Origin: an uncultured Acidobacteriota bacterium
GTDB taxonomy: Bacteria; Acidobacteriota; UBA6911; RPQK01; JAJDTT01
Direction of reading: 5' to 3'
DNA: 64,000 nt
NCBI GenBank assembly: GCA_951812665.1
Contig: CATOST010000043.1
Location: 48,770-112,769 of the forward strand
Part shown: piece by piece, positions 50,240-59,841 of the stretch
Numbering within the stretch: the first letter of the stretch is position 1
How the letters are laid out: the number at the start of each line of letters is the position of its first letter
Program-made: the position numbers and the translations under genes
Notes under the pieces: generated by a model
What the model was told of the DNA's origin: nothing
Seen by the model: only the letters and a program-made list of their open reading frames with translations
The model's database searches: none

Positions 50240-50674
50240 TCATCGGTCCGTGCCGATCAATTCCGAGACTTCGGCCGCCGACCCGCTGCTCCTCTTCAAG
50301 AGGGCTACGGCGCTACGATCAAAACTTGCGAACACGGTTCCACCAAGTTCCTCACCTTGATGAGCGATGACTCCATCGGCAAAGTCTCCACCTGCGCGTA
50401 GCATGGTCAAACCCGCCTCGACCGCCGGAATATCGGTGACCACGGTTTCAATTTCGCATATCGCCTGGATCGCTACGGCGATCTCATCGACCTTGTGACC
50501 GTAGCCGCGCTTCAGCACCCACGCGAACTCACAAAAGACCGGCACCGGGACGGCAATTGCGGTTGCGCGCCGGAGCAGCGCCCGTGCAGCCGTGACCTGA
50601 TTCGTGTCGTCTTGCAGGACCGCACGCAGCAGAACATTCGTATCGGCTGTAATCCTCACTCCTCGTCCGCCCAC
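50240..50674 (-). CDS. PIN-domain VapC-like toxin
   Basis: RITADTNVLLRAVLQDDTNQVTAARALLRRATAIAVPVPVFCEFAWVLKRGYG...GGDFADGVIAHQGEELGGTVFASFDRSAVALL. Confidence 0.85.
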   Translation of the reverse strand: MGGRGVRITADTNVLLRAVLQDDTNQVTAARALLRRATAIAVPVPVFCEFAWVLKRGYGHKVDEIAVAIQAICEIETVVTDIPAVEAGLTMLRAGGDFADGVIAHQGEELGGTVFASFDRSAVALLKRSSGSAAEVSELIGTDR

Positions 50675-50907
50675 CCTGAAGCGGCGATTTCGTTGATTTT
50701 ATCGATGGATAGCCGGGGTGTTCCCGGTCTCCCAAGCATACCGAATACGCTTGCCACCGGGTTTCCGCGTTTCGGTCTCAGTTGCATCCGTCCGCCCGTC
50801 AGCAGGTCGATGTCGAGTTTGTCGCCTGGACGCACACCTAGATGATTCAGCACCTCTTTGCGCAGGGTGATCTGCCCCTTGGCGGTTACAGTGAGTGTGA
50901 TAGCCAT
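50656..50907 (-). CDS. AbrB-type antitoxin
   Basis: MAITLTVTAKGQITLRKEVLNHLGVRPGDKLDIDLLTGGRMQLRPKRG, directly upstream of and overlapping the PIN gene. Confidence 0.85.
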   Translation of the reverse strand: MAITLTVTAKGQITLRKEVLNHLGVRPGDKLDIDLLTGGRMQLRPKRGNPVASVFGMLGRPGTPRLSIDKINEIAASGWADEE

Positions 50908-51039
50908 GGTTCCAACTCCGTTGCACTTTATCCGAAAATTGTAAGGCAAATTTGCCTTTTTATCAATGGATACACATCGAGAACCCGCCTACTGGAAAAG
51001 CGCCAGCGGGTCATCGAAACGTCCGGCTCCCTTGCCCCC

Positions 51040-54000
51040 TCAATCCGATTCCCGTCGAGGATTCAAGATAACCCTCCAGAACCAGCCGTCTACCTGGACA
51101 AAGAGGACGTTGGGCTCGACCTCGATCACGGTGGAGTAGGAGGAACCCATCCGCTCCGCCACGGTGGCGGTCTGCCAAGTCTTACCCTCGTCCTCGCTCA
51201 GGGCGAAACGCACCAGCGCGCCCCGCTCCCTGGGCTGGAGATGGGTGCCCGCCGGGAATCTCTCACCGTAGCTCAACAGCACCCTCCCGTCGCGGAGCTT
51301 GAGGAGTGTCGGATCGCAGCCCCGGTCGAATCCGGTGTAGACCGGCTCGCTCCAGGTCTTTCCCCAATCCTCGCTCCAACTGGCGTACAGAGGCGTGAAG
51401 TGGCCGGTCCGCATGACGCAGAGGAGCCGGCCTTCGCCCAGATGGAGGAGGGACGGCTCGGTGAAGCCTTCGCCCACCGGGTCTCCCGGCTTGGGTGCGG
51501 CAACGGTGGAGAAGTAGTCCCACGACCGCCCCTCGTCCTTGGAAATCAAGGTGAAGGTCCGCTGCTGATAGTGGGTCTCCGACGAGCTGCGGCGGTCGGT
51601 GGGCGCCAGGTCGTCCTGTTCCAGGTTTCCCTCCATGGTGGTCATAAGGGTCCCGTCGGGCATCTCCAGCATGTCCCGGTAGAAGTAGAGCCCGTACCAC
51701 TCGCCCTTTTCCCGGGCCCTCGGCGGACCGCCCGGAACCCGAATCACCGATTGCTCCTCCCGGAGGGTCGCCAGGCCGTCCCGAGAGCGCCAGGAGCGGA
51801 CGGTATAGAGTCCAGGCGACTGGAAGTCGGCGGGCCCGCCCAGCGCGAAGAAGTGCCCCTTGCGGACGTAGAAGACCCGCTCCGGAATGCGGAGGACTTC
51901 TTGCAGGGAAGGCCCCTCGTGAGCCAGATAGGTTTTGCCCCCGTCCAGAGTCTTCTTGTCCCCGTAAAGATAGATGGTGCCGTCCGGCGCCTGGAAGGAT
52001 CGGGCCCATCCCCCCTCTCCCCAGCCTCCGCCCGGTCCGTAGCGCCGGATCGGCCCGACTTCCCGGATGAAGCTTGGCCCCGCTTTCGGCGGCCCGACCG
52101 CACCGGAGATTCTCCGGCTGACCCGAACCTCGTCCACCAGGCCGACCAACTGATTCCCGGGATCGCTCCGGGCCTCGTGACGGTGCGTGATGAAGCGCCC
52201 TTCCAAATCCTGCCCCACCCTCAGATCGGACGCCAGGTAGAGCCCCACGGCCGGAGCCCTGCCGGGAGGAGTCAAATGGCGGACGATGGAACGATCGTAG
52301 TAGAGGTGGGAAGTCCCCGGCATGAGTTGCCCCTCGCCGACCTGGACGCCGTCCAGATAGAGGCGGACCCGCCCCTCATCGTAGGTGGCCTCCATCAGGT
52401 GGAAGCGATCGGTGAGGATGGAGACCGAACGGGACCGCACGGTCTGACCGTTGCAGACGAAGCGAAGGTCGCCGCCGTTGGGATTGAAGTCGAAGATGAG
52501 CTCTCCCGTGGCCGGGTCCCCCGTCCCGCGGTAGTTGCTGAACAGGCGCATGCGCCGTTTCAGGGCCGGCTTCACGCGGGCCGAGAGGGTAAAGCGGGTG
52601 CCCAGGTGCCGGGTTCCGGGAATCTCAAGAGCGTCGTGGGTCTTCCCCTCCCCGAAGAACTCCACCGCGCCGCTTCCGGAGGAGGCGGCTTCTCGATCCT
52701 GGACGATCTGGACCGAGCTGTGCAGGCGCACGTCCTGACGTCCGTCTTCGGTCCGCTTGTCCCGGACTGAGCTGTCCACGTCCCCCTCGAAATCGAGCAG
52801 GATGTCCAGAAGGGGCGATTGGTCCGCCGGCTCCATGGGCCCGGCCGCCCGGTAGGAGTACAGGGAGGCGTTCTGGAGGAAGAACCGGAGCTGCACGGGC
52901 CGCGCGGACTTTGGCCACCGGTCCCGTCCCTGCCAGCGGACGACCTGGTCGATCCCTTCGCCCTGCACGGGGTCACATTGATCCTTGCCGAAACCGGGAA
53001 TGACGTTTCCGGACGAGTCCAGCAACTCCACCCGCACCCAACCGCTGCGGGCGTCGGCATTCACCCGGAGAGGTCCGGTAAAACGACGCAGCCGACGAGT
53101 GGTAAAGGAGCCCGCCTCCTCGCCCGCATCCAGGGACGCGAACCCGTCCTTGCGCAGGGTGGCCAAGCCGATGGCGCAGTTCCCCCATCCCCCCGCCACC
53201 GGGCTCACGTGGGTCTGGTCCGAGGCTCCGTAGAAGAGCTTGATTTCGTCCCCCTCGACCAACGGCTGACTCGGAGTGTGCAACATGCCGTCGTCCCAAC
53301 TTCCCGCGACGCCCAGCTCCAGAAGCGGTGGCCGGTCACCCTCTTCCCGCTTCCACTCGATGCCGTCCCGGCTGCTCACCAACTCCACGTGGATGGTCCC
53401 GTCGTTGTGCCCGTCGTCGATCCGGAACACCCAGAGAAAGCCCAGGTACATGGACTCGTAGGCAAATGCGGAGAGGCCGTAGAAGTCGGTGTGTTGCCGG
53501 TCGGCGGTCACCCAACGGTCGTCAACAGCGTCCGGCGCCAGCACCAGTTGGGTCGGAGGCCAGTGGAGGAAGTCGGTGGTGGCGGTCAGACCGATGGCCC
53601 GCCGACGGTGTCCGCCATAGGGCACGAAGATCTTTGCGTAGCCCAGAAAGCGGCCTTGGTGCGGATCCCAGACGAAGTTGCCCACGTCTCCGGGGTCCGC
53701 AAACAGAGGTTCTTCCCGAATCGGGCTCCAATGCATGCCGTCGCTGGACCAGGCTCCATAGTAGCCGCTGACCCGATGACGGGGATCGGTTCGGCCGTAG
53801 TCGTAGTAGACCAGCTTGTATTCCTTCTTGGGATCCGGGTCCCAGGGGGTGTGGATCACCAGCGGGATATGGCTCTCCCGCATCCGGTCCAGAAAGATGT
53901 TGTTGGCTCCCGAGCCCCGATACTGGACGATGCCCAGGTCGGGCTTGGTCCAATGGACGCCGTCCCGGCTCTCGGCGTAGAGGTTGCGGTACTGTTCCTT

Positions 54001-54318
54001 CGGGTCAGCGTCAGGATTGGCGGTGTGGTACCAGATCCGGTAACCCTGGCCGTCGGGGAACGGGAGCACGGTTCCCAGCAGGTAGGCTACCTGCCCTTCC
54101 CAGGGACGGTCGGGCTTCAGGACCGGGTTCCCCGCATGTTTGCGAAACGGATGATAGCGGCGGACCAGTCCCTGCTTCTCCTGGATCAGGTGATCGTCCA
54201 CGACCAGTTCCCAAGGACCGGTCAGGTCTCCCAGGGACCGGGGTTTCGACTCTGGGGCGGACGCCCATGCCCACCCGGTGAAGAACAGGAAAGAAATGAC
54301 AAGACCGATTCCAATCAT
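51040..54318 (-). CDS. Trimodular secreted protein: GH43-like beta-propeller + LamG-like + sialidase/BNR-like C-terminus
   Basis: Start reset to MIGIGLVISFLFFTGWAWASA. N-module YAESRDGVHWTKPDLGIVQYRGSGANNIFLD; middle FTLSARVKPALKRRMRLFSNYRG...LYLDGVQVGEG; C-module SKDEGRSWDYFSTV...WSEDWGKTWSEPVYTG...SEDEGKTWQTATV. Confidence 0.75.
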   Translation of the reverse strand: MIGIGLVISFLFFTGWAWASAPESKPRSLGDLTGPWELVVDDHLIQEKQGLVRRYHPFRKHAGNPVLKPDRPWEGQVAYLLGTVLPFPDGQGYRIWYHTANPDADPKEQYRNLYAESRDGVHWTKPDLGIVQYRGSGANNIFLDRMRESHIPLVIHTPWDPDPKKEYKLVYYDYGRTDPRHRVSGYYGAWSSDGMHWSPIREEPLFADPGDVGNFVWDPHQGRFLGYAKIFVPYGGHRRRAIGLTATTDFLHWPPTQLVLAPDAVDDRWVTADRQHTDFYGLSAFAYESMYLGFLWVFRIDDGHNDGTIHVELVSSRDGIEWKREEGDRPPLLELGVAGSWDDGMLHTPSQPLVEGDEIKLFYGASDQTHVSPVAGGWGNCAIGLATLRKDGFASLDAGEEAGSFTTRRLRRFTGPLRVNADARSGWVRVELLDSSGNVIPGFGKDQCDPVQGEGIDQVVRWQGRDRWPKSARPVQLRFFLQNASLYSYRAAGPMEPADQSPLLDILLDFEGDVDSSVRDKRTEDGRQDVRLHSSVQIVQDREAASSGSGAVEFFGEGKTHDALEIPGTRHLGTRFTLSARVKPALKRRMRLFSNYRGTGDPATGELIFDFNPNGGDLRFVCNGQTVRSRSVSILTDRFHLMEATYDEGRVRLYLDGVQVGEGQLMPGTSHLYYDRSIVRHLTPPGRAPAVGLYLASDLRVGQDLEGRFITHRHEARSDPGNQLVGLVDEVRVSRRISGAVGPPKAGPSFIREVGPIRRYGPGGGWGEGGWARSFQAPDGTIYLYGDKKTLDGGKTYLAHEGPSLQEVLRIPERVFYVRKGHFFALGGPADFQSPGLYTVRSWRSRDGLATLREEQSVIRVPGGPPRAREKGEWYGLYFYRDMLEMPDGTLMTTMEGNLEQDDLAPTDRRSSSETHYQQRTFTLISKDEGRSWDYFSTVAAPKPGDPVGEGFTEPSLLHLGEGRLLCVMRTGHFTPLYASWSEDWGKTWSEPVYTGFDRGCDPTLLKLRDGRVLLSYGERFPAGTHLQPRERGALVRFALSEDEGKTWQTATVAERMGSSYSTVIEVEPNVLFVQVDGWFWRVILNPRRESD

Positions 54319-54383
54319 TTTTGGAAGTCCTCCGCCGGCCACGGGCCGGCGCAATCCAGGCAGAAAAAGGGCGTGTTGGAGCG

Positions 54384-54472
54384 GGGGTTTGCAACCCCAG
54401 GTTCCGGGGCGGTGTTGAGGAGGGGGACAGGAATGTCCCCCTCCCATGAAGAGGGGGGACAAGGATGTCCCC
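54384..54472. repeat. Intergenic stem-loop block 4
   Basis: GGGGTT-tgc-AACCCC (54384-54398), GGGGGACA-ggaa-TGTCCCCC (54422-54441), GGGGACA-agga-TGTCCCC (54455-54472). Confidence 0.65.
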
Positions 54473-54479
54473 ACTCCTC

Positions 54480-55250
54480 TCAAGACATCACCTCCCCCGC
54501 CGAGATGTCCACGGCCTGTCCCGTGATGGCCGCTCCCGCGGGCGACACCAGGAAGTGCACCAGACCGGCAACCTGCTCGGGAAGGATCATGGTTCCCAGA
54601 GGTATCCCGTCCAAAATGCGCCGCCGCATGGATTCAAGGCTCAGGCCCTCGAGGCGGGCGGTCTCCTGGAGGTCCCTGCGCGCCATGGAGGTCCGGACCC
54701 AGCCGGGGCAGACGGCATTGACGGTGATCCCGCGGGGAGCCAACTCCAGGGCCAGGGCCCGCGTCAGGCCGATCACCCCGTGCTTGGAAGCGCAGTAGGC
54801 ACTGTACTCGGCTGAACCCACCTTCCCCGAGATGGAGGAGATGTGGACGATGCGGCCGCCGTCCTGGAAATGGGGAAGCGCCCGGTGAGTGCAGTAGTAG
54901 ACGCCGGTGAGATTGGTGGCCAGCAGCTCATGCCAAGTCTCGTCGCCCGGCTCCAGAATGGGATTCCGTTTCGAGATCCCGGCGTTGTTCACCAGGATCC
55001 GAATCCGGCCCCATTCTCCGCTGACCGCAGAAATGAACTCCTCTACTTGCCGGTTGTCGCTGACGTCGCAGACCTGGGCCAGGACCCGGAACCCGCTCGC
55101 CGCCATCTGTTCGGCAGCGTCCTCGAGACCCTCCCGGTTGCGGTCGCAGATGGCGATCCGGGCGCCCTCGCGAGCGAGTTTCCAGGCAATGGCCCGGCCC
55201 ATCCCCTCCGCCGCTCCCGTGACCACGGCCACCGCCGATTCCAGGGACAT
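54480..55250 (-). CDS. Short-chain dehydrogenase/reductase
   Basis: AVAVVTGAAEGMGRAIAWKLAREGARIAICDRN...ILVNNAGISKRNP...YSAYCASKHGVIGLTRALALELAPRGITVNAVCPGWV. Confidence 0.93.
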   Translation of the reverse strand: MSLESAVAVVTGAAEGMGRAIAWKLAREGARIAICDRNREGLEDAAEQMAASGFRVLAQVCDVSDNRQVEEFISAVSGEWGRIRILVNNAGISKRNPILEPGDETWHELLATNLTGVYYCTHRALPHFQDGGRIVHISSISGKVGSAEYSAYCASKHGVIGLTRALALELAPRGITVNAVCPGWVRTSMARRDLQETARLEGLSLESMRRRILDGIPLGTMILPEQVAGLVHFLVSPAGAAITGQAVDISAGEVMS

Positions 55251-55371
55251 CCAGCCTCTCGAATCCTTCACTTCGACGCGCCGGATCACTTGACAGACCG
55301 GCCCGCAGCGTGCACAAGTAACAAGGTGTCCGGAAACTAACAATCGAAGGGAAACGATTCAAGGTAACGCC

Positions 55372-56706
55372 ATGACTGTCCTCGATGCCATTCGCTCCAA
55401 GTCCGCTCAGGTGCTGGATTTCAACGAACGCTACATCCCCGGCGGCGTGGTCTCCATCGTCCGCAAGGCGGAGCCCGATCTGGCCTTTGCCCGGGGCCGG
55501 GGAGCCTACATCTGGGACGTGGACGGCAACCGCTATCTGGACTACCACGCGGCCTTCGCTCCCATCGTCCTGGGCCACAACGACCCCTACGTCAACGAAG
55601 CGGTCCGGAAAGCCATCGACGGCGGAGCGAGCCTGTATGGAAGCGGTACCAACGAGTTGGAGGGCCGCTTGGCGGAGATGCTCTGCACCCAGGTCCCGGC
55701 GGTGGAGATGGTGGAGTTCCTCAACACCGGCACCGAGGCCTCCATGGCCTCCGTGCGCCTGGCTCGCGCCGCCACCGGCCGCGATCACGTCATCGTGATG
55801 CAGGGCGGCTTCAACGGCTCCCACAACGACGTGGCCTGCAATGTGCTGACGCCCTTGGACCAGATCGGTCCCCGAGTCTCCCCCGGCGAGTACCGCTACA
55901 TTCCACTGGGACCCGGGGTCCCCGACTCCCACGCCCAGTTGGTGCACGTGATCAACTTCAACGACCTGGATTCGGTCCGCTATGTCTGCGAGCGCCACGA
56001 TGTGGCCGCCCTGGTGACCGAGCCCATCCTGCAGAACATCGGCATCATGAAGCCGGTCCCCGGATACCTGGAAGGACTCCGGGAACTGGCCGACGAGTAC
56101 GGTTTCGTGCTCATCTTCGACGAGGTCAAGACCGGGTTCCGGTACTCGGTGGGAGGGTACAGCGAGGTCAGCGGCGTCCAGCCCGACCTGGTCTACTTCG
56201 CCAAGGCGGTGGCCAACGGCTATCCCTTTTCGGCGCTGGGCGGAAAGCGGCAGCTTCTGGAACATTTCGCTCATCCCGATCCTTCCAAGCGGCCCATCGT
56301 CTCCGGGACCTACAACGGCCATCCCGTCTCGGTGAGCGCCGCCATCGCCACCATCGAGCGCCTCCTGGAAGGCGACGGCCAAGTCTACCGGCACATCGAC
56401 CGGCTGGGACAACGGTGCCAGGCCGGGATCGAGTCGATCCTGAGCTCCCGTGGGGTCACCGGAACCGTGGCCCGCCAGGGATCCGCCTTCTGCCTCTACC
56501 TGATGGATCACGAGCCGGTGGACTGGCACGACTTGGCCGGAAACCATGACTTCGACATGGACGTGGCGATGCGGCGTGCCTTGATCGAGCGCGGAATCTA
56601 CTTCTTCCCGGTGGCCACCAAGCAATGCTCCATCTCGGCAGCCCACACCGATTCGGACATCGACCGCACGCTGGAAGCCCTGGACGAAGTCCTGTCAAAC
56701 CTTTAG
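55372..56706 (+). CDS. Class III aminotransferase (glutamate-1-semialdehyde aminomutase-like)
   Basis: GAYIWDVDGNRYLDYHAAFAPIVLGHNDPYVNEAV...FLNTGTEASMASVRLARAATGRDHVIVMQGGFNGSHND...LIFDEVKTGFRYSVGG. Confidence 0.9.
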   Translation: MTVLDAIRSKSAQVLDFNERYIPGGVVSIVRKAEPDLAFARGRGAYIWDVDGNRYLDYHAAFAPIVLGHNDPYVNEAVRKAIDGGASLYGSGTNELEGRLAEMLCTQVPAVEMVEFLNTGTEASMASVRLARAATGRDHVIVMQGGFNGSHNDVACNVLTPLDQIGPRVSPGEYRYIPLGPGVPDSHAQLVHVINFNDLDSVRYVCERHDVAALVTEPILQNIGIMKPVPGYLEGLRELADEYGFVLIFDEVKTGFRYSVGGYSEVSGVQPDLVYFAKAVANGYPFSALGGKRQLLEHFAHPDPSKRPIVSGTYNGHPVSVSAAIATIERLLEGDGQVYRHIDRLGQRCQAGIESILSSRGVTGTVARQGSAFCLYLMDHEPVDWHDLAGNHDFDMDVAMRRALIERGIYFFPVATKQCSISAAHTDSDIDRTLEALDEVLSNL

Positions 56707-56733
56707 GCCGCCGGGGCGGACTCGACATCATCC

Positions 56734-58887
56734 ATGGATGTTCGCCACTGCTTCGCCGTTTGGTGCTCCCACTTGGTCCTCCTCTCCCTCCCGCTCCATT
56801 CCCAGGGAGGTTCGAGTGAAGACTGCAGTGCGTGCCACCAGGAGATCTACGACTCTCACCAGACCACGGGGATGGGCCGAGCCTTCTCTCTCCCCGATCC
56901 CACCAATACGCTGGGAGAAGAACAGCAGGAGGCAACGTACTACCACCCGGCCTCCGACCGGCACTACACGGTCGCCCGCAGGAACGGCTCCTACTATCTG
57001 AGCCGGCACCAGTTGAACGATAAGGAGAAGACCATCAACCGGGTGGAGAAAGAGATCCACTACGTCCTGGGTTCCGGGAACCGGGGCCGGACCTATCTCC
57101 ACCGGACCCCCTGGGGAGCCCTCTACCAGCTACCCCTGGCCTGGTACGCGGAAGACGGCGGGCACTGGGGGATGAGTCCCGGTTACGACCGCCCCGATCA
57201 CAAGGGGTTCAGCCGGCGGATCGACTACTCCTGCATATTCTGCCACAACGCCTATCCGCAACTGCCGCCGGGAGATGACGCCAACGGCAAGGATCCTCTC
57301 TTCCCGGAAGAACTCCCCAACGGCATCGACTGCCAGCGCTGCCATGGTCCGGGCGGCGCCCATCTGAAGGCGGTTCGCAGCCGTGCCTCCAAAGAAGTCA
57401 TCCGCAATTCCATCGTGAATCCGGCCAGATTGGATCCCCAAAGACAGTTGGAGGTGTGTCTCCAGTGCCACCTGGAGTCCACCACCAAGGGCCTCCCGGC
57501 CATGATCCGGAACTACGACCGGGGCGCCTTCTCCTACCGGCCGGGAGAACCGCTGGCGGACTACATCCTTCACTTCGACGCAGCCGATCAGGAAGAGGCG
57601 GAGACACGATTCGAGGTCAATCACGCCGGGTACCGGTTCCTCAGGTCTGCCTGCTATCAGGAGAGCGAAGGTCAGTTCACCTGTGTGACCTGCCATGATC
57701 CGCACCGGCCGGCGCCCGCTCCCGAGTCGCAGCGAGCCTCCCGGGATGCCTGCAATCGTTGCCACGCCGAACAGGTCGCTCCACTGGTGGCATCGGGAGA
57801 GCACCCGGCGGACGAGGACTGCCTGGTCTGCCACATGCCCCGGCGCAGGACTCAGGACGTGGTCCACGCCGTCATGACCGATCACCGGATCGTCCGCCGT
57901 GCGGCCGCGGGCAACCTCCTGGCGCCGCTGGCCGAATCCCACCAGGAGGTGATCCTGGGAGAGGTCATCCGCTACTATCCGCCGGGTCCCGCCGAATCAG
58001 GCCGGGTCGAACTCTACGAAGCGGTGGCTCAAGTCAAGCAGAACGCCAACCTGAAGACCGGAATTCCCACGCTGGAAAAAGCCCTGGAGTCCCAACATCC
58101 GCTCCAGGCAGGCTTTTACTTCGAGTTGGGGGACGCCTATTTGGCGGAAGGCAGATTCAAGGACGCGGTCCGCTTGCACCAGGATGCCCTTCGCAGACAA
58201 CGAGACTACCTGCCGGCCTTGCGCAACCAGTGGCTGGCGCTGTCGAGACAAGGATCGCTGGATCAGGGTCTGACGGTGCTTCGAAACACCCTCGCGGTGA
58301 AGCCGGACGACACGGTCAGCCTGACTCAGTTGGGCTATGCCTTGTTGGAATCGGGTCGGGCGGCGGAGGCCACCCGGGTCTTGCAATCCGCCCTGCGCCT
58401 GGACCCGGACCTTCCCGATGCCTACAACAACCTGGGCCTGGCCCTGGCCCGGCAGAATCTCGGAGGGCAAGCCACCAAGGCTTTCCAGGAAGCTATCCGT
58501 CTTGAGCCCAATTTCGCCAGCGCCCACTATAATCTGGGGCTTCAACAATACGCGGCGAGGGCGGCCGGACCGGCCCTCGCTTCTTTCCGCCGAGCCATTG
58601 CGCTGGCTCCCGAAATGGCCACCGCCCACACCAACCTGGGGGCGACGTTGGCGGCCACGGGAAAGGTGGAAGAGGCGATCCGGGCCTTTCGCCGGGCGGT
58701 GGAGATCGAGCCGGGTCTGCTGGCGGCCCAGGTCAACTTGGGCCTGTCTCTCGCTTCTCTGGGGCGAATCCGGGAAGCGGCAGTTGCCATCCGGACCGCC
58801 CTGAAGTTGAAGCCGGGCGACGAATTCCTGATGCAGCAGCTGGAGCAACTCGAAGCGGAACTCGGAAAGGAAAACAGTTCACCATGA
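56734..58887 (+). CDS. Secreted multiheme cytochrome c with C-terminal TPR repeats
   Basis: Seven CxxCH motifs (CSACH, CIFCH, CQRCH, CLQCH, CVTCH, CNRCH, CLVCH) followed by TPRs (AEATRVLQSALRLDPDLPDAYNNLGLALARQN...). Confidence 0.9.
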   Translation: MDVRHCFAVWCSHLVLLSLPLHSQGGSSEDCSACHQEIYDSHQTTGMGRAFSLPDPTNTLGEEQQEATYYHPASDRHYTVARRNGSYYLSRHQLNDKEKTINRVEKEIHYVLGSGNRGRTYLHRTPWGALYQLPLAWYAEDGGHWGMSPGYDRPDHKGFSRRIDYSCIFCHNAYPQLPPGDDANGKDPLFPEELPNGIDCQRCHGPGGAHLKAVRSRASKEVIRNSIVNPARLDPQRQLEVCLQCHLESTTKGLPAMIRNYDRGAFSYRPGEPLADYILHFDAADQEEAETRFEVNHAGYRFLRSACYQESEGQFTCVTCHDPHRPAPAPESQRASRDACNRCHAEQVAPLVASGEHPADEDCLVCHMPRRRTQDVVHAVMTDHRIVRRAAAGNLLAPLAESHQEVILGEVIRYYPPGPAESGRVELYEAVAQVKQNANLKTGIPTLEKALESQHPLQAGFYFELGDAYLAEGRFKDAVRLHQDALRRQRDYLPALRNQWLALSRQGSLDQGLTVLRNTLAVKPDDTVSLTQLGYALLESGRAAEATRVLQSALRLDPDLPDAYNNLGLALARQNLGGQATKAFQEAIRLEPNFASAHYNLGLQQYAARAAGPALASFRRAIALAPEMATAHTNLGATLAATGKVEEAIRAFRRAVEIEPGLLAAQVNLGLSLASLGRIREAAVAIRTALKLKPGDEFLMQQLEQLEAELGKENSSP

Positions 58888-59789
58888 GAGAACGGTTGCA
58901 GGGTGTGATCGCCAATATTCCCATGTGCTTCACGTCTGACTGGAGCATGGACGAGACCGCCCTCCGGAACAATATTCGGGCTTACCGGAGCGAGGGCCTG
59001 GAGGCCATGTATCTTTTGGGGACCAGCGGTGAGCTCTTCAACGTCTCTCCGGACGAGTACCGGCGAGCCGTGCGGATCTTCGTCGAGGAGGCGGGACCGG
59101 AGACCCTGAAGGTGGTAGGGGCGACCTCGGTGCGCCTGGGGGGGATCCTGGAGACCGTTACCTGGCTGGCCGAAGTCGGCGCCGATGCGGTCCTGGCCAT
59201 CCCGCCCCACTTCATTCCCTTGAGCGCCGAAGAGCGGACCGGGGCGCTTCGCGCCATCGCCCAGGCCTGCCCTTCCCTGGGAATCGTCCACTACAACACC
59301 AACTACGCCCCGGAGGTGAAGTTCGAGCCCCGTGAATACGGGACCCTGCTGGACCTGCCCAACCTCTGGGGCACCAAGCAGGGGCAGTTGTCGCAGGAAT
59401 TCTGGGACGGGCTGCAGGAGCACTCCGGTTCTCTGCGGCACCTCAGCCTGGACGATTGGATGGTCGCCTCCATGAAGCAGGGCGGCTATGGGGCCTTCTC
59501 CCTGCTGACCAGTCTGGCGCCCCGGTTCGCCCAAGCCTGGTACCAGGCCTGCAAGGCCGGGGAGTGGGAACGGGCCGAGGAGATGCAGGTGGAGTTCGAC
59601 CGCTGCATGGACCGGCTCTACTGGCCGCTGAGCCGGCGCGGCTACACCGACGTGGCCGTGGACAAGGCGCTGATCGAAGCTTTTGGCTTCCTCCAGTCAA
59701 GCGCGCCCCGGCCGCCGCTGAATCCGGTTTCGGAACCGGAGAAGGAGTGGGCCCGGGAAGTGATCCAGAGTGAAGGATACTTCAAGTAG
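58884..59789 (+). CDS. Dihydrodipicolinate synthase / N-acetylneuraminate lyase superfamily protein
   Basis: RLQGVIANIPMCFTSDWSMDETALRNNIRAYRSEGLEAMYLLGTSGELFNVSPDEYRRAVRIFVEEAG; 4-bp overlap with upstream gene. Confidence 0.87.
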   Translation: MRERLQGVIANIPMCFTSDWSMDETALRNNIRAYRSEGLEAMYLLGTSGELFNVSPDEYRRAVRIFVEEAGPETLKVVGATSVRLGGILETVTWLAEVGADAVLAIPPHFIPLSAEERTGALRAIAQACPSLGIVHYNTNYAPEVKFEPREYGTLLDLPNLWGTKQGQLSQEFWDGLQEHSGSLRHLSLDDWMVASMKQGGYGAFSLLTSLAPRFAQAWYQACKAGEWERAEEMQVEFDRCMDRLYWPLSRRGYTDVAVDKALIEAFGFLQSSAPRPPLNPVSEPEKEWAREVIQSEGYFK

Positions 59790-59841
59790 TTCACCTGATC
59801 TGCCCCCAAATATCACGCATCCGTTCATCAGGTAAGACTAA

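Noticed and set aside
54319-54483. N-terminal 55-aa extension of the 1147-aa ORF
   Set aside because: Encodes the hairpin block in the intergenic space; a signal peptide begins at the internal Met at 54318.
54928-56646. 572-aa minus-strand ORF opposite the aminotransferase
   Set aside because: Antisense of a clear class III aminotransferase; only its 3' part overlaps the SDR coding strand, in another frame.
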